Shown piece by piece: positions 1 to 8,284 of a stretch of 23,003 bases of DNA; position 1 is the stretch's first letter; every line of letters starts with the position of its first letter. The stretch comes from Candidatus Thorarchaeota archaeon. GTDB taxonomy: Archaea; Asgardarchaeota; Thorarchaeia; Thorarchaeales; Thorarchaeaceae. Below the pieces are notes generated by a model. That model was not told the origin of the DNA. It made no database searches and was given only the letters and a program-made list of their open reading frames with translations. The position numbers and the translations under genes were made by a program. The DNA is taken from assembly GCA_019057595.1 (NCBI GenBank), contig DXJI01000020.1, positions 1 through 23,003 on the forward strand, read 5' to 3'.

Positions 1-1
1 A

Positions 2-568
2 TCACTCAAGGAACTCTGAATCGTCTACATCAAGGACTTCAACGATAACCTTGGTTGCGCTTCTCCCAACACCTGCAATGATCATTTGAATCAAGAGGGC
101 GACAAAGAACGCTCCCAATGCAATTCCGAAGATTCTCATGGATAGTGAACCCACACTTGCAGCCCACGGGTCTAGGTACATCGCGTCTATGAGGAACCAT
201 ACATAGATACCTGTGATCCCCATCAACGCAATTAGTACTGCGTATACGCCAACCACAGTCTTCACTCTAGGCGTGTCCATTCTCACTTCTTCAATTCCAG
301 GTCCTACGACAGCATCTCCGATTCGTCTTGAGAAACGAATGAACACACTCATCGCAGCGAGAAAGATCAGTAGTGAAATGATACTTGCTATAAGAAGTAC
401 AAGAATCTGAAACTGCTCACCAAGTGCGAGAAATAAATCGCCCACGGTGTAGGCCGCTAAAGATCCAATCATAATAACGACTGATATGATCTGTAGGACG
501 AAGGTAACAGTTGCAGAGCTTCTGAAGAGACTTCCAAGGTTGATATAATCATCACTGGGCGCTGTCAT
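2..568 (-). CDS. Small four-helix integral membrane protein of unknown function
   Basis: I do not recognise a family. From the ATG at 568 the product is 188 residues; a TTG four codons upstream (580) is possible but has no better ribosome site. The sequence shows four strongly hydrophobic stretches, in two pairs at about residues 17-40, 53-75, 104-126 and 142-168. A charged loop with RFSRRIGD and VRMDTPRVK separates the pairs. The C-terminus is acidic (VDDSEFLE), probably cytosolic. The stop codon is present at the window edge, so the gene is complete. It is divergent from the ATPase subunit C gene, with about 140 bases between the preferred starts. A TTCAAATA stretch near 602-609, read on the minus strand, could be its TATA box. 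A role with the ATPase is possible only from proximity. Confidence 0.7.
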   Translation of the reverse strand: MTAPSDDYINLGSLFRSSATVTFVLQIISVVIMIGSLAAYTVGDLFLALGEQFQILVLLIASIISLLIFLAAMSVFIRFSRRIGDAVVGPGIEEVRMDTPRVKTVVGVYAVLIALMGITGIYVWFLIDAMYLDPWAASVGSLSMRIFGIALGAFFVALLIQMIIAGVGRSATKVIVEVLDVDDSEFLE

Positions 569-649
569 ATTGACCAACAATTCGGACGTAGGTTGCTTGT
601 TATTTGAATTCTTCTACTAACAAGATTGAGAACATAACACTTCGTCAAG

Positions 650-656
650 CTTATAT
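650..656 (+). promoter_or_regulatory. Candidate TATA box for atpC
   Basis: CTTATAT lies about 55-60 bases before the preferred atpC start at 712. Transcription would begin near 680, leaving a leader of about 30 bases. This box lies inside the longer TTG-started reading frame, which supports the shorter start. It is a single match to a loose consensus. Confidence 0.3.
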
Positions 657-711
657 CGGGTCTTACTGCCCTCTCTCTAGTCCTCATCAGATAGAGAAGA
701 GGCAGAAAATC

Positions 712-1776
712 ATGATGGCATCCCGCGCTGCGAATGAGTATGGCTTTGTCAATGCGAGAATCAGAGGTATGAAGTCTCGGTTCCTCTCAGTTGGCACATA
801 TGAGAGCATGCTCCAGAGCAAGAGCTACGAGGATTTCATCAAGATTCTTTCAAGTACCTACTACGGTCAGGTCATCAGCAGGGAATCATCAACTGCAGTA
901 CCCTCACCTGAGGATCTTGCATTGATTCTCTCAAAGGATTTTGCTGACGTGAGCACGAACCTATCTCGGTCAATTACCGGCAAGGTTCAGATGTTCACAA
1001 AGACATACCTTGAGATGTTCCTCGCTGAGAGCATCAAATCGATCATCCGTGGAGTTCACGTAGGTCTTGATAGGGAAGAGATACTTCGATTCGCTGTACC
1101 ACTAAATCCCGCTCAGGTAGACCAGTTCTCTCTGTTAGTGGATGCTGGTTCAGTGAGCAAACTGATTGATTTGCTTCCTTACCGAGACATGAAGGTGGCA
1201 CTGCTCACGAAACTACCCAAGTACGAGGAGTTTGATTCGACTGCACCGCTCGAGGTTGCACTCGAGGAATGGTATCTAAAGAAAGTCCTGAACGCACTCA
1301 AGGAGTTCTCCCAAGAGGACCAGAGACGGGTCTTGGACCTTCTCGTGACAAGGGTGTCTCTACGGAACGTTCTCACCGTGCTGCGGGCATTGATTCTTCA
1401 GTTGGACAGTGGTGCAGTTGAACAGTCTTTGATTCGATTCAAACTGACCCGCGAGCTCACAGAATCCATCAAGTCTGCAAGTTCCTGGAGAGAGGTGTTC
1501 ACGAAACTTGACACCACCCGGTACTCCCACCTCAGTGGAAGACTTGCTCGGCTTTATGAGGAAGACAATGATCTCTCTCAGGTTGAGCTGGCAATCGAAG
1601 ACTATATTGCTCAGCGTGTCAAGCTTCAGCTTACAGCATTTCCGTTCCATTTGGGAACATTGACAGGATTCAGCAATCTCAAGTATCTCGAGATTAAGAA
1701 TATCCGGTCAATTGCTGTGGGAATAGAGAGAAAAGAGTCTGCTGACGACATACGAAAAATGATAACGATAATCTGA
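712..1776 (+). CDS. atpC: A-type ATP synthase/ATPase subunit C
   Basis: Subunit C (homologue of eukaryotic V-ATPase subunit d) is the cup-shaped cytosolic protein that joins the central rotor shaft to the membrane c-ring. The family signature is at the new N-terminus: EYGFVNARIRGMKSRFL, followed by helical repeats with scattered YxxxL and R-rich helices, as in archaeal subunit C. I choose ATG at 712 (354 aa) because the signature normally lies within the first 15-20 residues and a purine-rich AGAAGAGG lies just upstream. The frame is open back to a TTG at 604 (390 aa), but those 36 residues have no family resemblance. The gene is followed 22 bases later by the proteolipid gene, so C and K are one unit. 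The usual archaeal order H-I-K-E-C-F-A-B-D is not kept here. Confidence 0.9.
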   Translation: MMASRAANEYGFVNARIRGMKSRFLSVGTYESMLQSKSYEDFIKILSSTYYGQVISRESSTAVPSPEDLALILSKDFADVSTNLSRSITGKVQMFTKTYLEMFLAESIKSIIRGVHVGLDREEILRFAVPLNPAQVDQFSLLVDAGSVSKLIDLLPYRDMKVALLTKLPKYEEFDSTAPLEVALEEWYLKKVLNALKEFSQEDQRRVLDLLVTRVSLRNVLTVLRALILQLDSGAVEQSLIRFKLTRELTESIKSASSWREVFTKLDTTRYSHLSGRLARLYEEDNDLSQVELAIEDYIAQRVKLQLTAFPFHLGTLTGFSNLKYLEIKNIRSIAVGIERKESADDIRKMITII

Positions 1777-1783
1777 TGAGATT

Positions 1784-1788
1784 GGAGG
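1784..1788 (+). promoter_or_regulatory. Ribosome binding site of atpK
   Basis: GGAGG lies 10 bases before the ATG at 1799, in the 22-base gap after atpC. It fixes the start and supports co-translation in the same transcript. Confidence 0.65.
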
Positions 1789-1798
1789 AAACGATTAC

Positions 1799-2182
1799 AT
1801 GAAATTTGACAATAGAATCACAAGTCTGGTCATGTTACTTTTTGGGGTAGTTCTACTGACCCTTGCATTAACCATGGCCGATGCCTTGATCGCAGCGAGG
1901 GCACCCACAGGCCCCGGCTTTATTATAGCACAGACAACTGAAGGTGCCGGAATGGCTATCCTCGGTCTTGCTATTGGTGCTGGCCTCGCACTTGGTCTAG
2001 CTGGTGTTGGTGCAGCCATCGGAATGGGTACTGCTTCAGCTGCCGCACTCGGTGCAATCACTGAGAAGCCAGAAACTTTCGGAAAATCAATTTTGTACGT
2101 AGTTTTCATCGAAGCGGTAGCAATTTACGGATTCGTAATTGCATTCCTTCTGGTAGGTTACATACCAAACCTGATTGGTTAA
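1799..2182 (+). CDS. atpK: A-type ATPase subunit K (rotor-ring proteolipid, c subunit)
   Basis: This is the membrane rotor subunit that carries the translocated H+ or Na+. The 127-residue protein has an N-terminal hydrophobic helix (about 8-28) that could be a leader or an extra membrane segment. A single c-type hairpin follows: a glycine/alanine-rich helix (about 52-85, with GAGLALGLAGVGAAIGMG), a polar loop TEKPETFG, and a second helix with FIEAVAIYGFVIA. E105 in that helix is the expected ion-carrying carboxylate. It is one hairpin per polypeptide, not the duplicated 16-kDa form. I cannot read ion specificity: the helix-1 glutamine and the PET context of Na+-type subunits are not obvious. 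It follows atpC on the same strand and converges with atpE, 40 bases away. Confidence 0.92.
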   Translation: MKFDNRITSLVMLLFGVVLLTLALTMADALIAARAPTGPGFIIAQTTEGAGMAILGLAIGAGLALGLAGVGAAIGMGTASAAALGAITEKPETFGKSILYVVFIEAVAIYGFVIAFLLVGYIPNLIG

Positions 2183-2222
2183 AGAGTCGATCAGCACAGT
2201 AGACGTGGTCTTCCTCCACGCT

Positions 2223-2849
2223 CTACTCTTTCTTTTCACTACTGAAGAGGATTTCAGAAATCTTGTCTCTAATGTCACTTTCAAGGCGTTCGAATCTATC
2301 CTCGAATGTGTTGTCGACCCACCGGGTATTTTCTTTGTTTCTAACTATTGCTCCGCCAGTGGCACGTACTGTATCTTTTGACACGCTGAACTTTGTTTTC
2401 CTTCCTGTACTCTTTGAAACTGCATCCTCAACAGCTTTGACTGTGATGTGTGAAGAATGTCCCTTTGGAAGCACAATGTCAAGATCAGATTCCTCCAAGG
2501 CAGTTGCGGCATCAATTACAAAACGCTCAAGGGTCTTTGTGTAGGTTTTCTTGCCTGGTAAGTCTTCAAGGTGTTTCTTTGCAGACGTGAGAATTTCTTC
2601 GATCAGTGCTTCTTTTGCTTCAAGGAGCTGATATTTGGCCTTCAGCTTGGCACTTGCTTCGTATCGCCCAACCTCTGCCTGTGATTCAGCTTCTGCTTTT
2701 ACAGTGATTGCGTCAGCAATGTCCTTTGCTTTCTTCTTGGCCTCGCTAAGTTTCTGAGTCTTGAGGGTCTCAGCCTCGCCGAGTATCTCCTTCTCTTTCT
2801 CTGCAGTCTTCGCATTGATCATTTCAATGATGTTGTCGATTCCGCTCAT
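2223..2849 (-). CDS. atpE: A-type ATPase subunit E (peripheral stalk)
   Basis: Subunit E pairs with subunit H to form the peripheral stalk that holds the catalytic head against rotation. The 208-residue length is usual for the archaeal family. Residues 1-95 are a long charged helix rich in K, E and A, starting MSGIDNIIEMINAKTAEKEKE. Residues 100-195 are the globular part, which includes the family's DIVLPKGH stretch and GGAIVRNKENTRWVDNTFEDR. A run GGGGGAGG-like on the minus strand (about 2858-2866) gives a strong ribosome site for the ATG at 2849. The gene begins 4 bases after the stop of the subunit H gene, so H and E are translationally linked, as their 1:1 stoichiometry would suggest. Confidence 0.92.
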   Translation of the reverse strand: MSGIDNIIEMINAKTAEKEKEILGEAETLKTQKLSEAKKKAKDIADAITVKAEAESQAEVGRYEASAKLKAKYQLLEAKEALIEEILTSAKKHLEDLPGKKTYTKTLERFVIDAATALEESDLDIVLPKGHSSHITVKAVEDAVSKSTGRKTKFSVSKDTVRATGGAIVRNKENTRWVDNTFEDRFERLESDIRDKISEILFSSEKKE

Positions 2850-2853
2850 TGGT

Positions 2854-3177
2854 CTATTCCTCCCCCAATAGCATCTTCAAGATGGACTGATAGGCGTCAT
2901 CTCTCTTCTTCTTTGCGGAGGACTGAATCTGCTTGATCATCTCTTCCGTGTCCTTAAACACTGAGGATTCAATCTCGGCCTTCTTGCTCTCTATCTCTGA
3001 AAGCATTCTGGTCGCGCTATCCTTGGCCTCACGCTCAGCGGTTTCAATAACCATCTTTGACTCTTCGTCGGCATCTTCGTGGATCTTTCGGGCTTTCTTC
3101 TCAGCTTTCTCAATCCGCTCCCGAGCTGCATTCTCGGCTTCATGAATCTGGTCAATCTCATCATGGGCTGAACTCAT
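2854..3177 (-). CDS. ahaH: A-type ATPase subunit H (peripheral stalk coiled coil)
   Basis: The protein is a short, almost wholly helical, highly charged coiled coil (HEAENAARERIEKAEKKARK and further heptads), as expected for the subunit H/G partner of E in the peripheral stalk. I choose the ATG at 3177 (107 aa) because AGAGG at 3184-3189 is correctly spaced. The ATG two codons earlier (3183) sits right against the ribosome site, and a TTG at 3213 has none. The first gene of the H-E pair, it is divergent from subunit I across about 190 bases. A TTTATCT stretch (minus strand, about 3224-3231) is a possible TATA box with a short leader. Subunit identity rests on composition, size and position next to E. 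Confidence 0.82.
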   Translation of the reverse strand: MSSAHDEIDQIHEAENAARERIEKAEKKARKIHEDADEESKMVIETAEREAKDSATRMLSEIESKKAEIESSVFKDTEEMIKQIQSSAKKKRDDAYQSILKMLLGEE

Positions 3178-3366
3178 CGGCATTCCTCTGTTTTGGGTAG
3201 TATTGCACGACAAATAACTCTCCTAGATAAACGTTGACTTTTCAAAAACTAAGGAGTAGGCAATTCGGAAAGGTTATTTGGACCATAGGAATCTTGCGTT
3301 CCTTACACAAATCCGTGGACATACTCAGTTAACAGTAAGTCTGCTTGTGTTAATGGTGGTGCCTCT

Positions 3367-5556
3367 ATGGGCTTGATGAGTCCTAAGAAAATGATCGTAG
3401 CAAAGGTGGTTTCTCACCTCGACAATGAGAGACAGGTCTTGATGGCTTTGGAAGACTTCTCACTCTTCGAGTTCATCGACGTACGCAAACAAGCAGGAAT
3501 CGTTGACGTGAAACGGACCCGTGAGGAGGAGACTGTGTTCTCTGCTCATGAGCGACTCACAAGGGTGTTGGAATCACTCGACATCGACTATACTCGAAAG
3601 ACTGGAGTCCTGATTGATATTGATGACACGACCCTCGAGAGCTCTTTGAATCTCGCATCGGAGATCATTACCTCTGTTGAGGAGGAGGTCATTGATATCG
3701 ACTCGAAATCCACCATTGCACAACTTGAGCTAGACCGTCAACGAGGGATCGCCGATGTTGCCAGGTCCTTGGAACCCCTGGGAATTGATCCAAGTCTGAT
3801 TGGAACCACTGAATACACATTCACAACCGCTGGGCTTATTCCCTCAGGTCAGGAATCAGAACTGGAGTGGAGTATTGGTGAGGTCACAGAAGGTGCTTTT
3901 ACAATCGGTACCTTGCCCCTGAAACGGGGTGGTTGTGCCTGTGTACTCACAGTACCAATAGAGATGAAGGAGGCAGTTGAACGGATTCTTTCAGCCTTGC
4001 AGTTCGAGGCATTCTCAATCCCAGAGGGTTATGAAGGCAAGCCTGAAAAGATCGCCCTTGAGGCCACTGAGAAGATGGCTGAGCTCGAGAAAGAAATCGA
4101 GCAACATCAATTGAGGAAAGAACACATCGCGAATGAATGGGGCACCAGAATCCTGGCTGCTTGGGAAGTTCTCCTCATCGAGAGCAAGAGGGTAGACATC
4201 AAGAGCTATGTCGTCTACACTGACCAGTCTATCAAAATGTGGGGATGGGTTCCCGACGGTATGGAGGAAGAGCTTGAGTCCTTATTGAGTACTCGAGTTG
4301 GGTCAGCTCTCGAGGTGACTTTCGACAAACCACACTTTGCTGAGCATGAAGCTCCAACTTACATATCAAATCCTTCAGTCATGGAACCAACAGAGGACGT
4401 TGTGAAAGCGTTCGGTATTCCTTCGAGGCATGATTTAGATCCCACGAAGCTCATGTTCCTATCATTTCCATTGATATTCGGTCTTGTATTCGCTGACATT
4501 GGTCAGGGCTTTCTGCTTCTACTCATTGGACTTGCAGCACTTCGTGCTAAAAAGAAGGGTGAGGACTGGGGCGCAATTATGGGTTATATCCAATCTGGAG
4601 CCCAAGGTCTAATCATGATGGGAATATTTGCGATGTTAGGCGGATTCCTCTTTGGAAGCTTCTTTGGGGCTGAAACAGTATTTGAGCCGCTTTGGCCAAC
4701 ATTCGCCCATTACATCGATGATGGCCATGGACACCTGATTCCCAATGCATACAGAGCAACACACATGCTCAAGCTATCAATTGAGATTGGTGCCATCCAT
4801 ATCATGATTGGCATAATCCTCAATATCTACAACAAATTCAAGCATCGTGAGATGTCAGGCTTGGTTGTTGGCGTTTCATACCTATGGCTCTACTATGGTT
4901 TCATCAACCTACTTTTCGGTGTCAGCTACAGCAGCGTTGGTGAATGGTTCAGCGCCACTGGTCAGGTCAATCTCTGGGTCCCCATTGCTGGCATAGGGTA
5001 TGGGATCGGGAACAACGGAGTCTATCCTGCAATACCAATTGCTCCGTTGACGTTCTCGCTAGCGGCTTTCATCATTCCAATGGTAATCATGGCACTTGCT
5101 TCATTCAAGGGAGGAATGGACGGAGTAGTTCTATTCCTCGAGTACGCAATTGGTATGATCAGTCACACTGTGAGCTATGCCCGTATCTTTGCATTGAACA
5201 CTGTACACATCATCCTTAGTGGAGTGTTCTTCACGCTTATACCTGCCATAATCTACATACCTTTCCCCGAACTATCCTTGTTCGGAGTGGAGCTCATACC
5301 GCCTGAGGTCCATACGAGTGATCCATTGGCACCAACCACTCCACATTTGCCATTGCTCGGAGCAATCGTTGGTACGTTCATTGTAGGTATCCTAGAGGGT
5401 CTCCTTGCGTTCATGCACACACTCAGGCTGCACTTTGTTGAGTGGTTCTCCAAGTTCTATCATGCTGGTGGTGTCGAGTTCCAACCATTCTGTGTAGAAC
5501 GACTTTATACCGTGAGAGATGTTCAGCAAGCAGCTGTGATTCCAACGGTGTCGTGA
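3367..5556 (+). CDS. atpI: A-type ATPase subunit I (membrane stator, a-subunit)
   Basis: Subunit I forms the static ion half-channels next to the K ring. The 729 residues divide into a cytosolic half (about 1-355, with long helices at 90-130 and 225-260) and a C-terminal half with about eight membrane helices. The membrane part has the conserved FPLIFGLVFADIGQG stretch, then SYARIFALNTVHIILSG carrying R606 and LRLHFVEWFSKFYHAGG carrying R687. These match the two conserved arginines of the family; R606 is the one expected to release the ion from the rotor glutamate. The ATG at 3367 has GGTGGT seven bases upstream; an ATG three codons later is less well placed. It is transcribed alone, away from H-E. 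The order and strand split are unusual for archaeal ATPase operons. Confidence 0.95.
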   Translation: MGLMSPKKMIVAKVVSHLDNERQVLMALEDFSLFEFIDVRKQAGIVDVKRTREEETVFSAHERLTRVLESLDIDYTRKTGVLIDIDDTTLESSLNLASEIITSVEEEVIDIDSKSTIAQLELDRQRGIADVARSLEPLGIDPSLIGTTEYTFTTAGLIPSGQESELEWSIGEVTEGAFTIGTLPLKRGGCACVLTVPIEMKEAVERILSALQFEAFSIPEGYEGKPEKIALEATEKMAELEKEIEQHQLRKEHIANEWGTRILAAWEVLLIESKRVDIKSYVVYTDQSIKMWGWVPDGMEEELESLLSTRVGSALEVTFDKPHFAEHEAPTYISNPSVMEPTEDVVKAFGIPSRHDLDPTKLMFLSFPLIFGLVFADIGQGFLLLLIGLAALRAKKKGEDWGAIMGYIQSGAQGLIMMGIFAMLGGFLFGSFFGAETVFEPLWPTFAHYIDDGHGHLIPNAYRATHMLKLSIEIGAIHIMIGIILNIYNKFKHREMSGLVVGVSYLWLYYGFINLLFGVSYSSVGEWFSATGQVNLWVPIAGIGYGIGNNGVYPAIPIAPLTFSLAAFIIPMVIMALASFKGGMDGVVLFLEYAIGMISHTVSYARIFALNTVHIILSGVFFTLIPAIIYIPFPELSLFGVELIPPEVHTSDPLAPTTPHLPLLGAIVGTFIVGILEGLLAFMHTLRLHFVEWFSKFYHAGGVEFQPFCVERLYTVRDVQQAAVIPTVS

Positions 5557-5586
5557 CGTACGTCCGTGTAGATGGTCTCCACGGAG

Positions 5587-5811
5587 TCAATTGTGAGTAG
5601 TTCAATCACAGTTAATCATAGTTAGTTATAGTTGAGTTCAGAACGAGGATGTAGCTGGACAACCTGTGTGTTGTATCCTCCCTGCGGACAAATGACTGCG
5701 ATTAGTTATCGTTAATCACACCTGTTTTTCAATATGACCTTAAATAGTACAATCTTGTGGGTGGACAAGACGGTTTCCTGGCTTCAGGTAACTATAGTGA
5801 ATCACAATTGA
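5587..5811. repeat. 225-base interval bounded by a perfect 10-bp inverted repeat
   Basis: TCAATTGTGA at 5587-5596 and its exact reverse complement TCACAATTGA at 5802-5811 enclose the region. Similarity continues inward in gapped form: both ends also carry AACTAT/ATAGTT next to a TCAC/GTGA element. No target-site duplication is visible in the flanking bases. The layout is reminiscent of a miniature element or of paired extragenic sites; I cannot decide which. Confidence 0.45.
5599..5639. repeat. Four tandem ~10-bp repeats of AGTTAATCAT type
   Basis: Consecutive units are AGTTCAATCAC, AGTTAATCAT, AGTTAGTTAT and AGTTGAGTTC, giving a loose AGTTARTYAT consensus. A fifth related stretch, TAGTTATCGTTAATCACA, lies at 5703-5720. 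The roughly one-helical-turn period would place all units on the same DNA face. An 8-mer in the reverse complement, TCAACTAT, recurs at 9033-9040. Confidence 0.5.
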
Positions 5812-5855
5812 TTGGTGCATAAGGTGGGCGCGCGGTCTATACACGATCTTCAAAT

Positions 5856-8192
5856 TCACCCGGTTGTGCCCAGATAGAGTGCCACAAGCTCCGGTTCGCC
5901 CTTCTCACTGGGTTCTAGATCTCTGTCGATTCTCTGTCTGTTGTCCCAGATGTTCCTGGCCAATAGATCTGTGGTCTTAGCTCGAGAGTCTACATTCTGT
6001 GCTGCCTGTGCATCTCCAACCTGCTGGAATACCTGCGCAGCCACAGTGTAGTTGCCAACAGCTTCACGGAGCTGGTCATTTGCGTCCGAGAAGTGTATCT
6101 TTGCCTTTGATTTCTCTCCAGTCTTGAACATGACCTCAGCTAGGAAGTCATTCTTCGCACCCAAGATACGTGAGAGGTCTCCCTTGAACTTCATGACGAC
6201 GCCTTGTAGCTGTTTCACCTGGTCATCAACATTGTTCTTAGCTCGGATGTCCGGTCCAGCGACACTGTCCAGTTCGTTCGCTGCGGCCTCAAAAGAGGCT
6301 ACAGTCTGCTTGATTTTGTTGATGGTTCCATTATGAATATCAAGTGCATCCTCAATGGGGTCGTCCTCTTCAAGCATAGCAATCTCGTCCTCCAACTTTC
6401 TGAAGGCATTCGCCCGCTCGACCTGCGCTCTGAAAGCCCATTGCTCAGACTGTCTGGAATACACCTGCGCCTCAGAAGCGAATGCTGTGGCGAGGGCTAG
6501 TTTGCCAAGATCCGTGAGTTCCTCCGCAGGTGCCGTTTCTCCAATTATTTTGTAATAGGAGGCGGCTTCGGCAGCATGAAGGTTCTCTAGGATTCGGGAC
6601 ATGATGAACTTGACTCCCTGCTGAAGCTTAGAGCTCAATTGGAACTGAATCATGTACTTCACATTGTTGAGTAGTGCAAGGGTCCGGTTTCGTAGTTCCC
6701 CAACTTCTTCGTCTTCAGCCTCGAGGCTCAGGAGGATGCCAAGACTGTTCAGACCCTCTCGAATAGCATCAAGTGCATCCGCGGGTTTGGATGCCATGAC
6801 AAGGTATGCTTCATCCAAAGATTTGCTCACATCTTGGATGAGACCTGTCTTCCTCAGGTCCTTTGCGAATTCTATCTGATCGATGAGTCCGCTGATGTCT
6901 GCAGACTTTCCTTTTTTCTTCTTGAGCTGCTCCTTGACGAATGCGTATGTCTTTGTTTCCTCTTTGATGGCACTGGTCAGTTCTCTTGTCTTTGCAAGCT
7001 TCTCTGCCTTCGCAAGATGTTTGAAGATGTCCTTCAGGACCAAGTTTGCCTCAGTCTTGTTGTTCACCTTGATCAATTCAGTTAGTGTCTTGACATTTGC
7101 CTCGACACTGCAGAACAGGGACTGTGCTTTCTTCTGTTCTTTGTCGACCCTAGATTGTTCCGCATTGGGTTGGAGTGCTATGACTTGACGGAAACACTTC
7201 TCTGCTCTACCGAAAGCATCGGATGCGACCTGATACAGCTTCGATGCGTCCTCTAGGTTACCTGCCCGCATTTGGGCATCTGCAATGTCATTGTACGTCA
7301 TGGCAAGATAGACTTCACTGAGACCCGCTGTGTTTTGCTTCCATGACTTGATCATGGAGAGTTTCTCTTTATGCTCACGCTTCTTCTTGAAGTGCGGTAT
7401 TGCCTCGTTATAGAGGTCTGTCGCCTGTTCAAAGATGAAGGAACTGATGATGTCTCTCCAGAGGAGTTCGTCAAACGGATTGAACGCCTGTCTGAAAGTG
7501 CTCTCCTGTCCTACAAGCTCGTTGAGGAATTCATCATAGAACTCTGCCTCTGCGCTCTTGTTCTTTCCAAGAATGGATGTCAGTTCGGCATCCTCTGCCT
7601 CGAGACTCTCTTTGAGAAGGTTGTATGCTTGAATGCCAAGTGCAACACGTCGAAGTTTCAGTGTTCCATCGACCTTGGCGGGGATTGCTGAGAATGGTTT
7701 CTCAAGCATGGTGTAGACTGCAGCAAGATGCTTTGATGCACTCTTCAGTTTCTCTTGGTCTTCTTCTTCAACGAATGGGCCACTGGCGGCGGCAGCCTGA
7801 TGGAGCCAAGCCATCACACGTGCCATCCATACGTCTGCTAGGCTCTTCTGGGACTCCGCTTGTATTTCTTCAAGGGCTTCCTCGAGTTGCTCACGCACCT
7901 CGCCCTCACTCTGTCCAATCCTATTCCTTAGGTACGAAACGTCAAAGTCTGCAATCATAATCTGTTCATTAAAAGCCGCAAATGTGTTGTAAAGGATAGT
8001 AAAGGCATCATGCATCTTCATGCGTATATTCTCTAGTCCTTCACGGTCGTCTATGTCATGAAGCGCGAGCTCCCTCACCGCATCTTGCGCCTTGATATTC
8101 AGCTCGAAGAGGAGACTTGTATAGATAATTGTATCATCATTGTCTGTAGTGTCCTTTTTTTTCTTCTTTGAGCGAGGTAGAACGTTACTCAC
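5856..8192 (-). CDS. Large all-helical scaffold-like protein with TPR-like repeats, function unknown
   Basis: I do not recognise a family. The 778-residue product starts at GTG with AGGAG about 9-10 bases upstream. After a lysine run (residues 9-13) and an acidic patch, the whole chain is predicted to be helix, with alternating charged and alanine/leucine-rich segments. There is no signal peptide or membrane helix, so it is cytosolic. Residues about 297-340 (DIADAQMRAGNLEDASKLY) look like a TPR helix pair, and a second TPR-like stretch lies near 690-725 (YTVAAQVFQQVGDAQAAQ). A KKKKGK patch lies mid-chain. A SNAP-like or TPR adaptor role is inference only. Just downstream of two small regulator-type genes on the same strand, it is separated from them by about 90 bases, so it may have its own promoter. 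Confidence 0.8.
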   Translation of the reverse strand: MSNVLPRSKKKKKDTTDNDDTIIYTSLLFELNIKAQDAVRELALHDIDDREGLENIRMKMHDAFTILYNTFAAFNEQIMIADFDVSYLRNRIGQSEGEVREQLEEALEEIQAESQKSLADVWMARVMAWLHQAAAASGPFVEEEDQEKLKSASKHLAAVYTMLEKPFSAIPAKVDGTLKLRRVALGIQAYNLLKESLEAEDAELTSILGKNKSAEAEFYDEFLNELVGQESTFRQAFNPFDELLWRDIISSFIFEQATDLYNEAIPHFKKKREHKEKLSMIKSWKQNTAGLSEVYLAMTYNDIADAQMRAGNLEDASKLYQVASDAFGRAEKCFRQVIALQPNAEQSRVDKEQKKAQSLFCSVEANVKTLTELIKVNNKTEANLVLKDIFKHLAKAEKLAKTRELTSAIKEETKTYAFVKEQLKKKKGKSADISGLIDQIEFAKDLRKTGLIQDVSKSLDEAYLVMASKPADALDAIREGLNSLGILLSLEAEDEEVGELRNRTLALLNNVKYMIQFQLSSKLQQGVKFIMSRILENLHAAEAASYYKIIGETAPAEELTDLGKLALATAFASEAQVYSRQSEQWAFRAQVERANAFRKLEDEIAMLEEDDPIEDALDIHNGTINKIKQTVASFEAAANELDSVAGPDIRAKNNVDDQVKQLQGVVMKFKGDLSRILGAKNDFLAEVMFKTGEKSKAKIHFSDANDQLREAVGNYTVAAQVFQQVGDAQAAQNVDSRAKTTDLLARNIWDNRQRIDRDLEPSEKGEPELVALYLGTTG

Positions 8193-8284
8193 GAGAACTA
8201 ACTCCTAAGGTTTGCGACCCGTTGTGAGAGGAGGTCTAACTCCCACTTAAGAGTACTTACGCCAGACGACATGTACTAAGAGAA

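Larger units (their letters stand above)
5557..5855. other. 299-base gap between convergent genes; repeat-rich, no gene found
   Basis: Both flanking genes end here, so no promoter is required. Yet the gap contains repeats (listed separately), a TATA-like CCTTAAATAG at about 5738-5747 and a T5 run at 5725-5729 that could terminate atpI transcription. I find no tRNA-like T-arm, no box C/D pair, and no reading frame longer than about 25 codons with a ribosome site. A short non-coding RNA starting near 5765-5770 is possible but unproven. Confidence 0.5.

Noticed and set aside
604..711. TTG-started 36-residue extension of atpC
   Set aside because: No family similarity, a rare start codon, and it would cover the probable promoter; the ATG at 712 places the subunit C signature at the normal position.
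5599..5720. CRISPR-like array
   Set aside because: Units are about 10 bp, imperfect and without spacers; no cas gene is nearby.
5734..5811. 25-codon reading frame in the repeat-rich gap
   Set aside because: It overlaps the TATA-like box and the terminal inverted repeat, has no ribosome site and no amino-acid pattern of note.
5821..5870. Possible tRNA fragment (TTCAAATTC resembling a T-loop)
   Set aside because: No matching acceptor, D or anticodon stems in either direction, and it runs into the coding end of the neighbouring gene.
7371..7960. Two plus-strand frames opposite the 778-aa gene
   Set aside because: Leucine/cysteine-rich shadows of helical coding sequence with no start signals.
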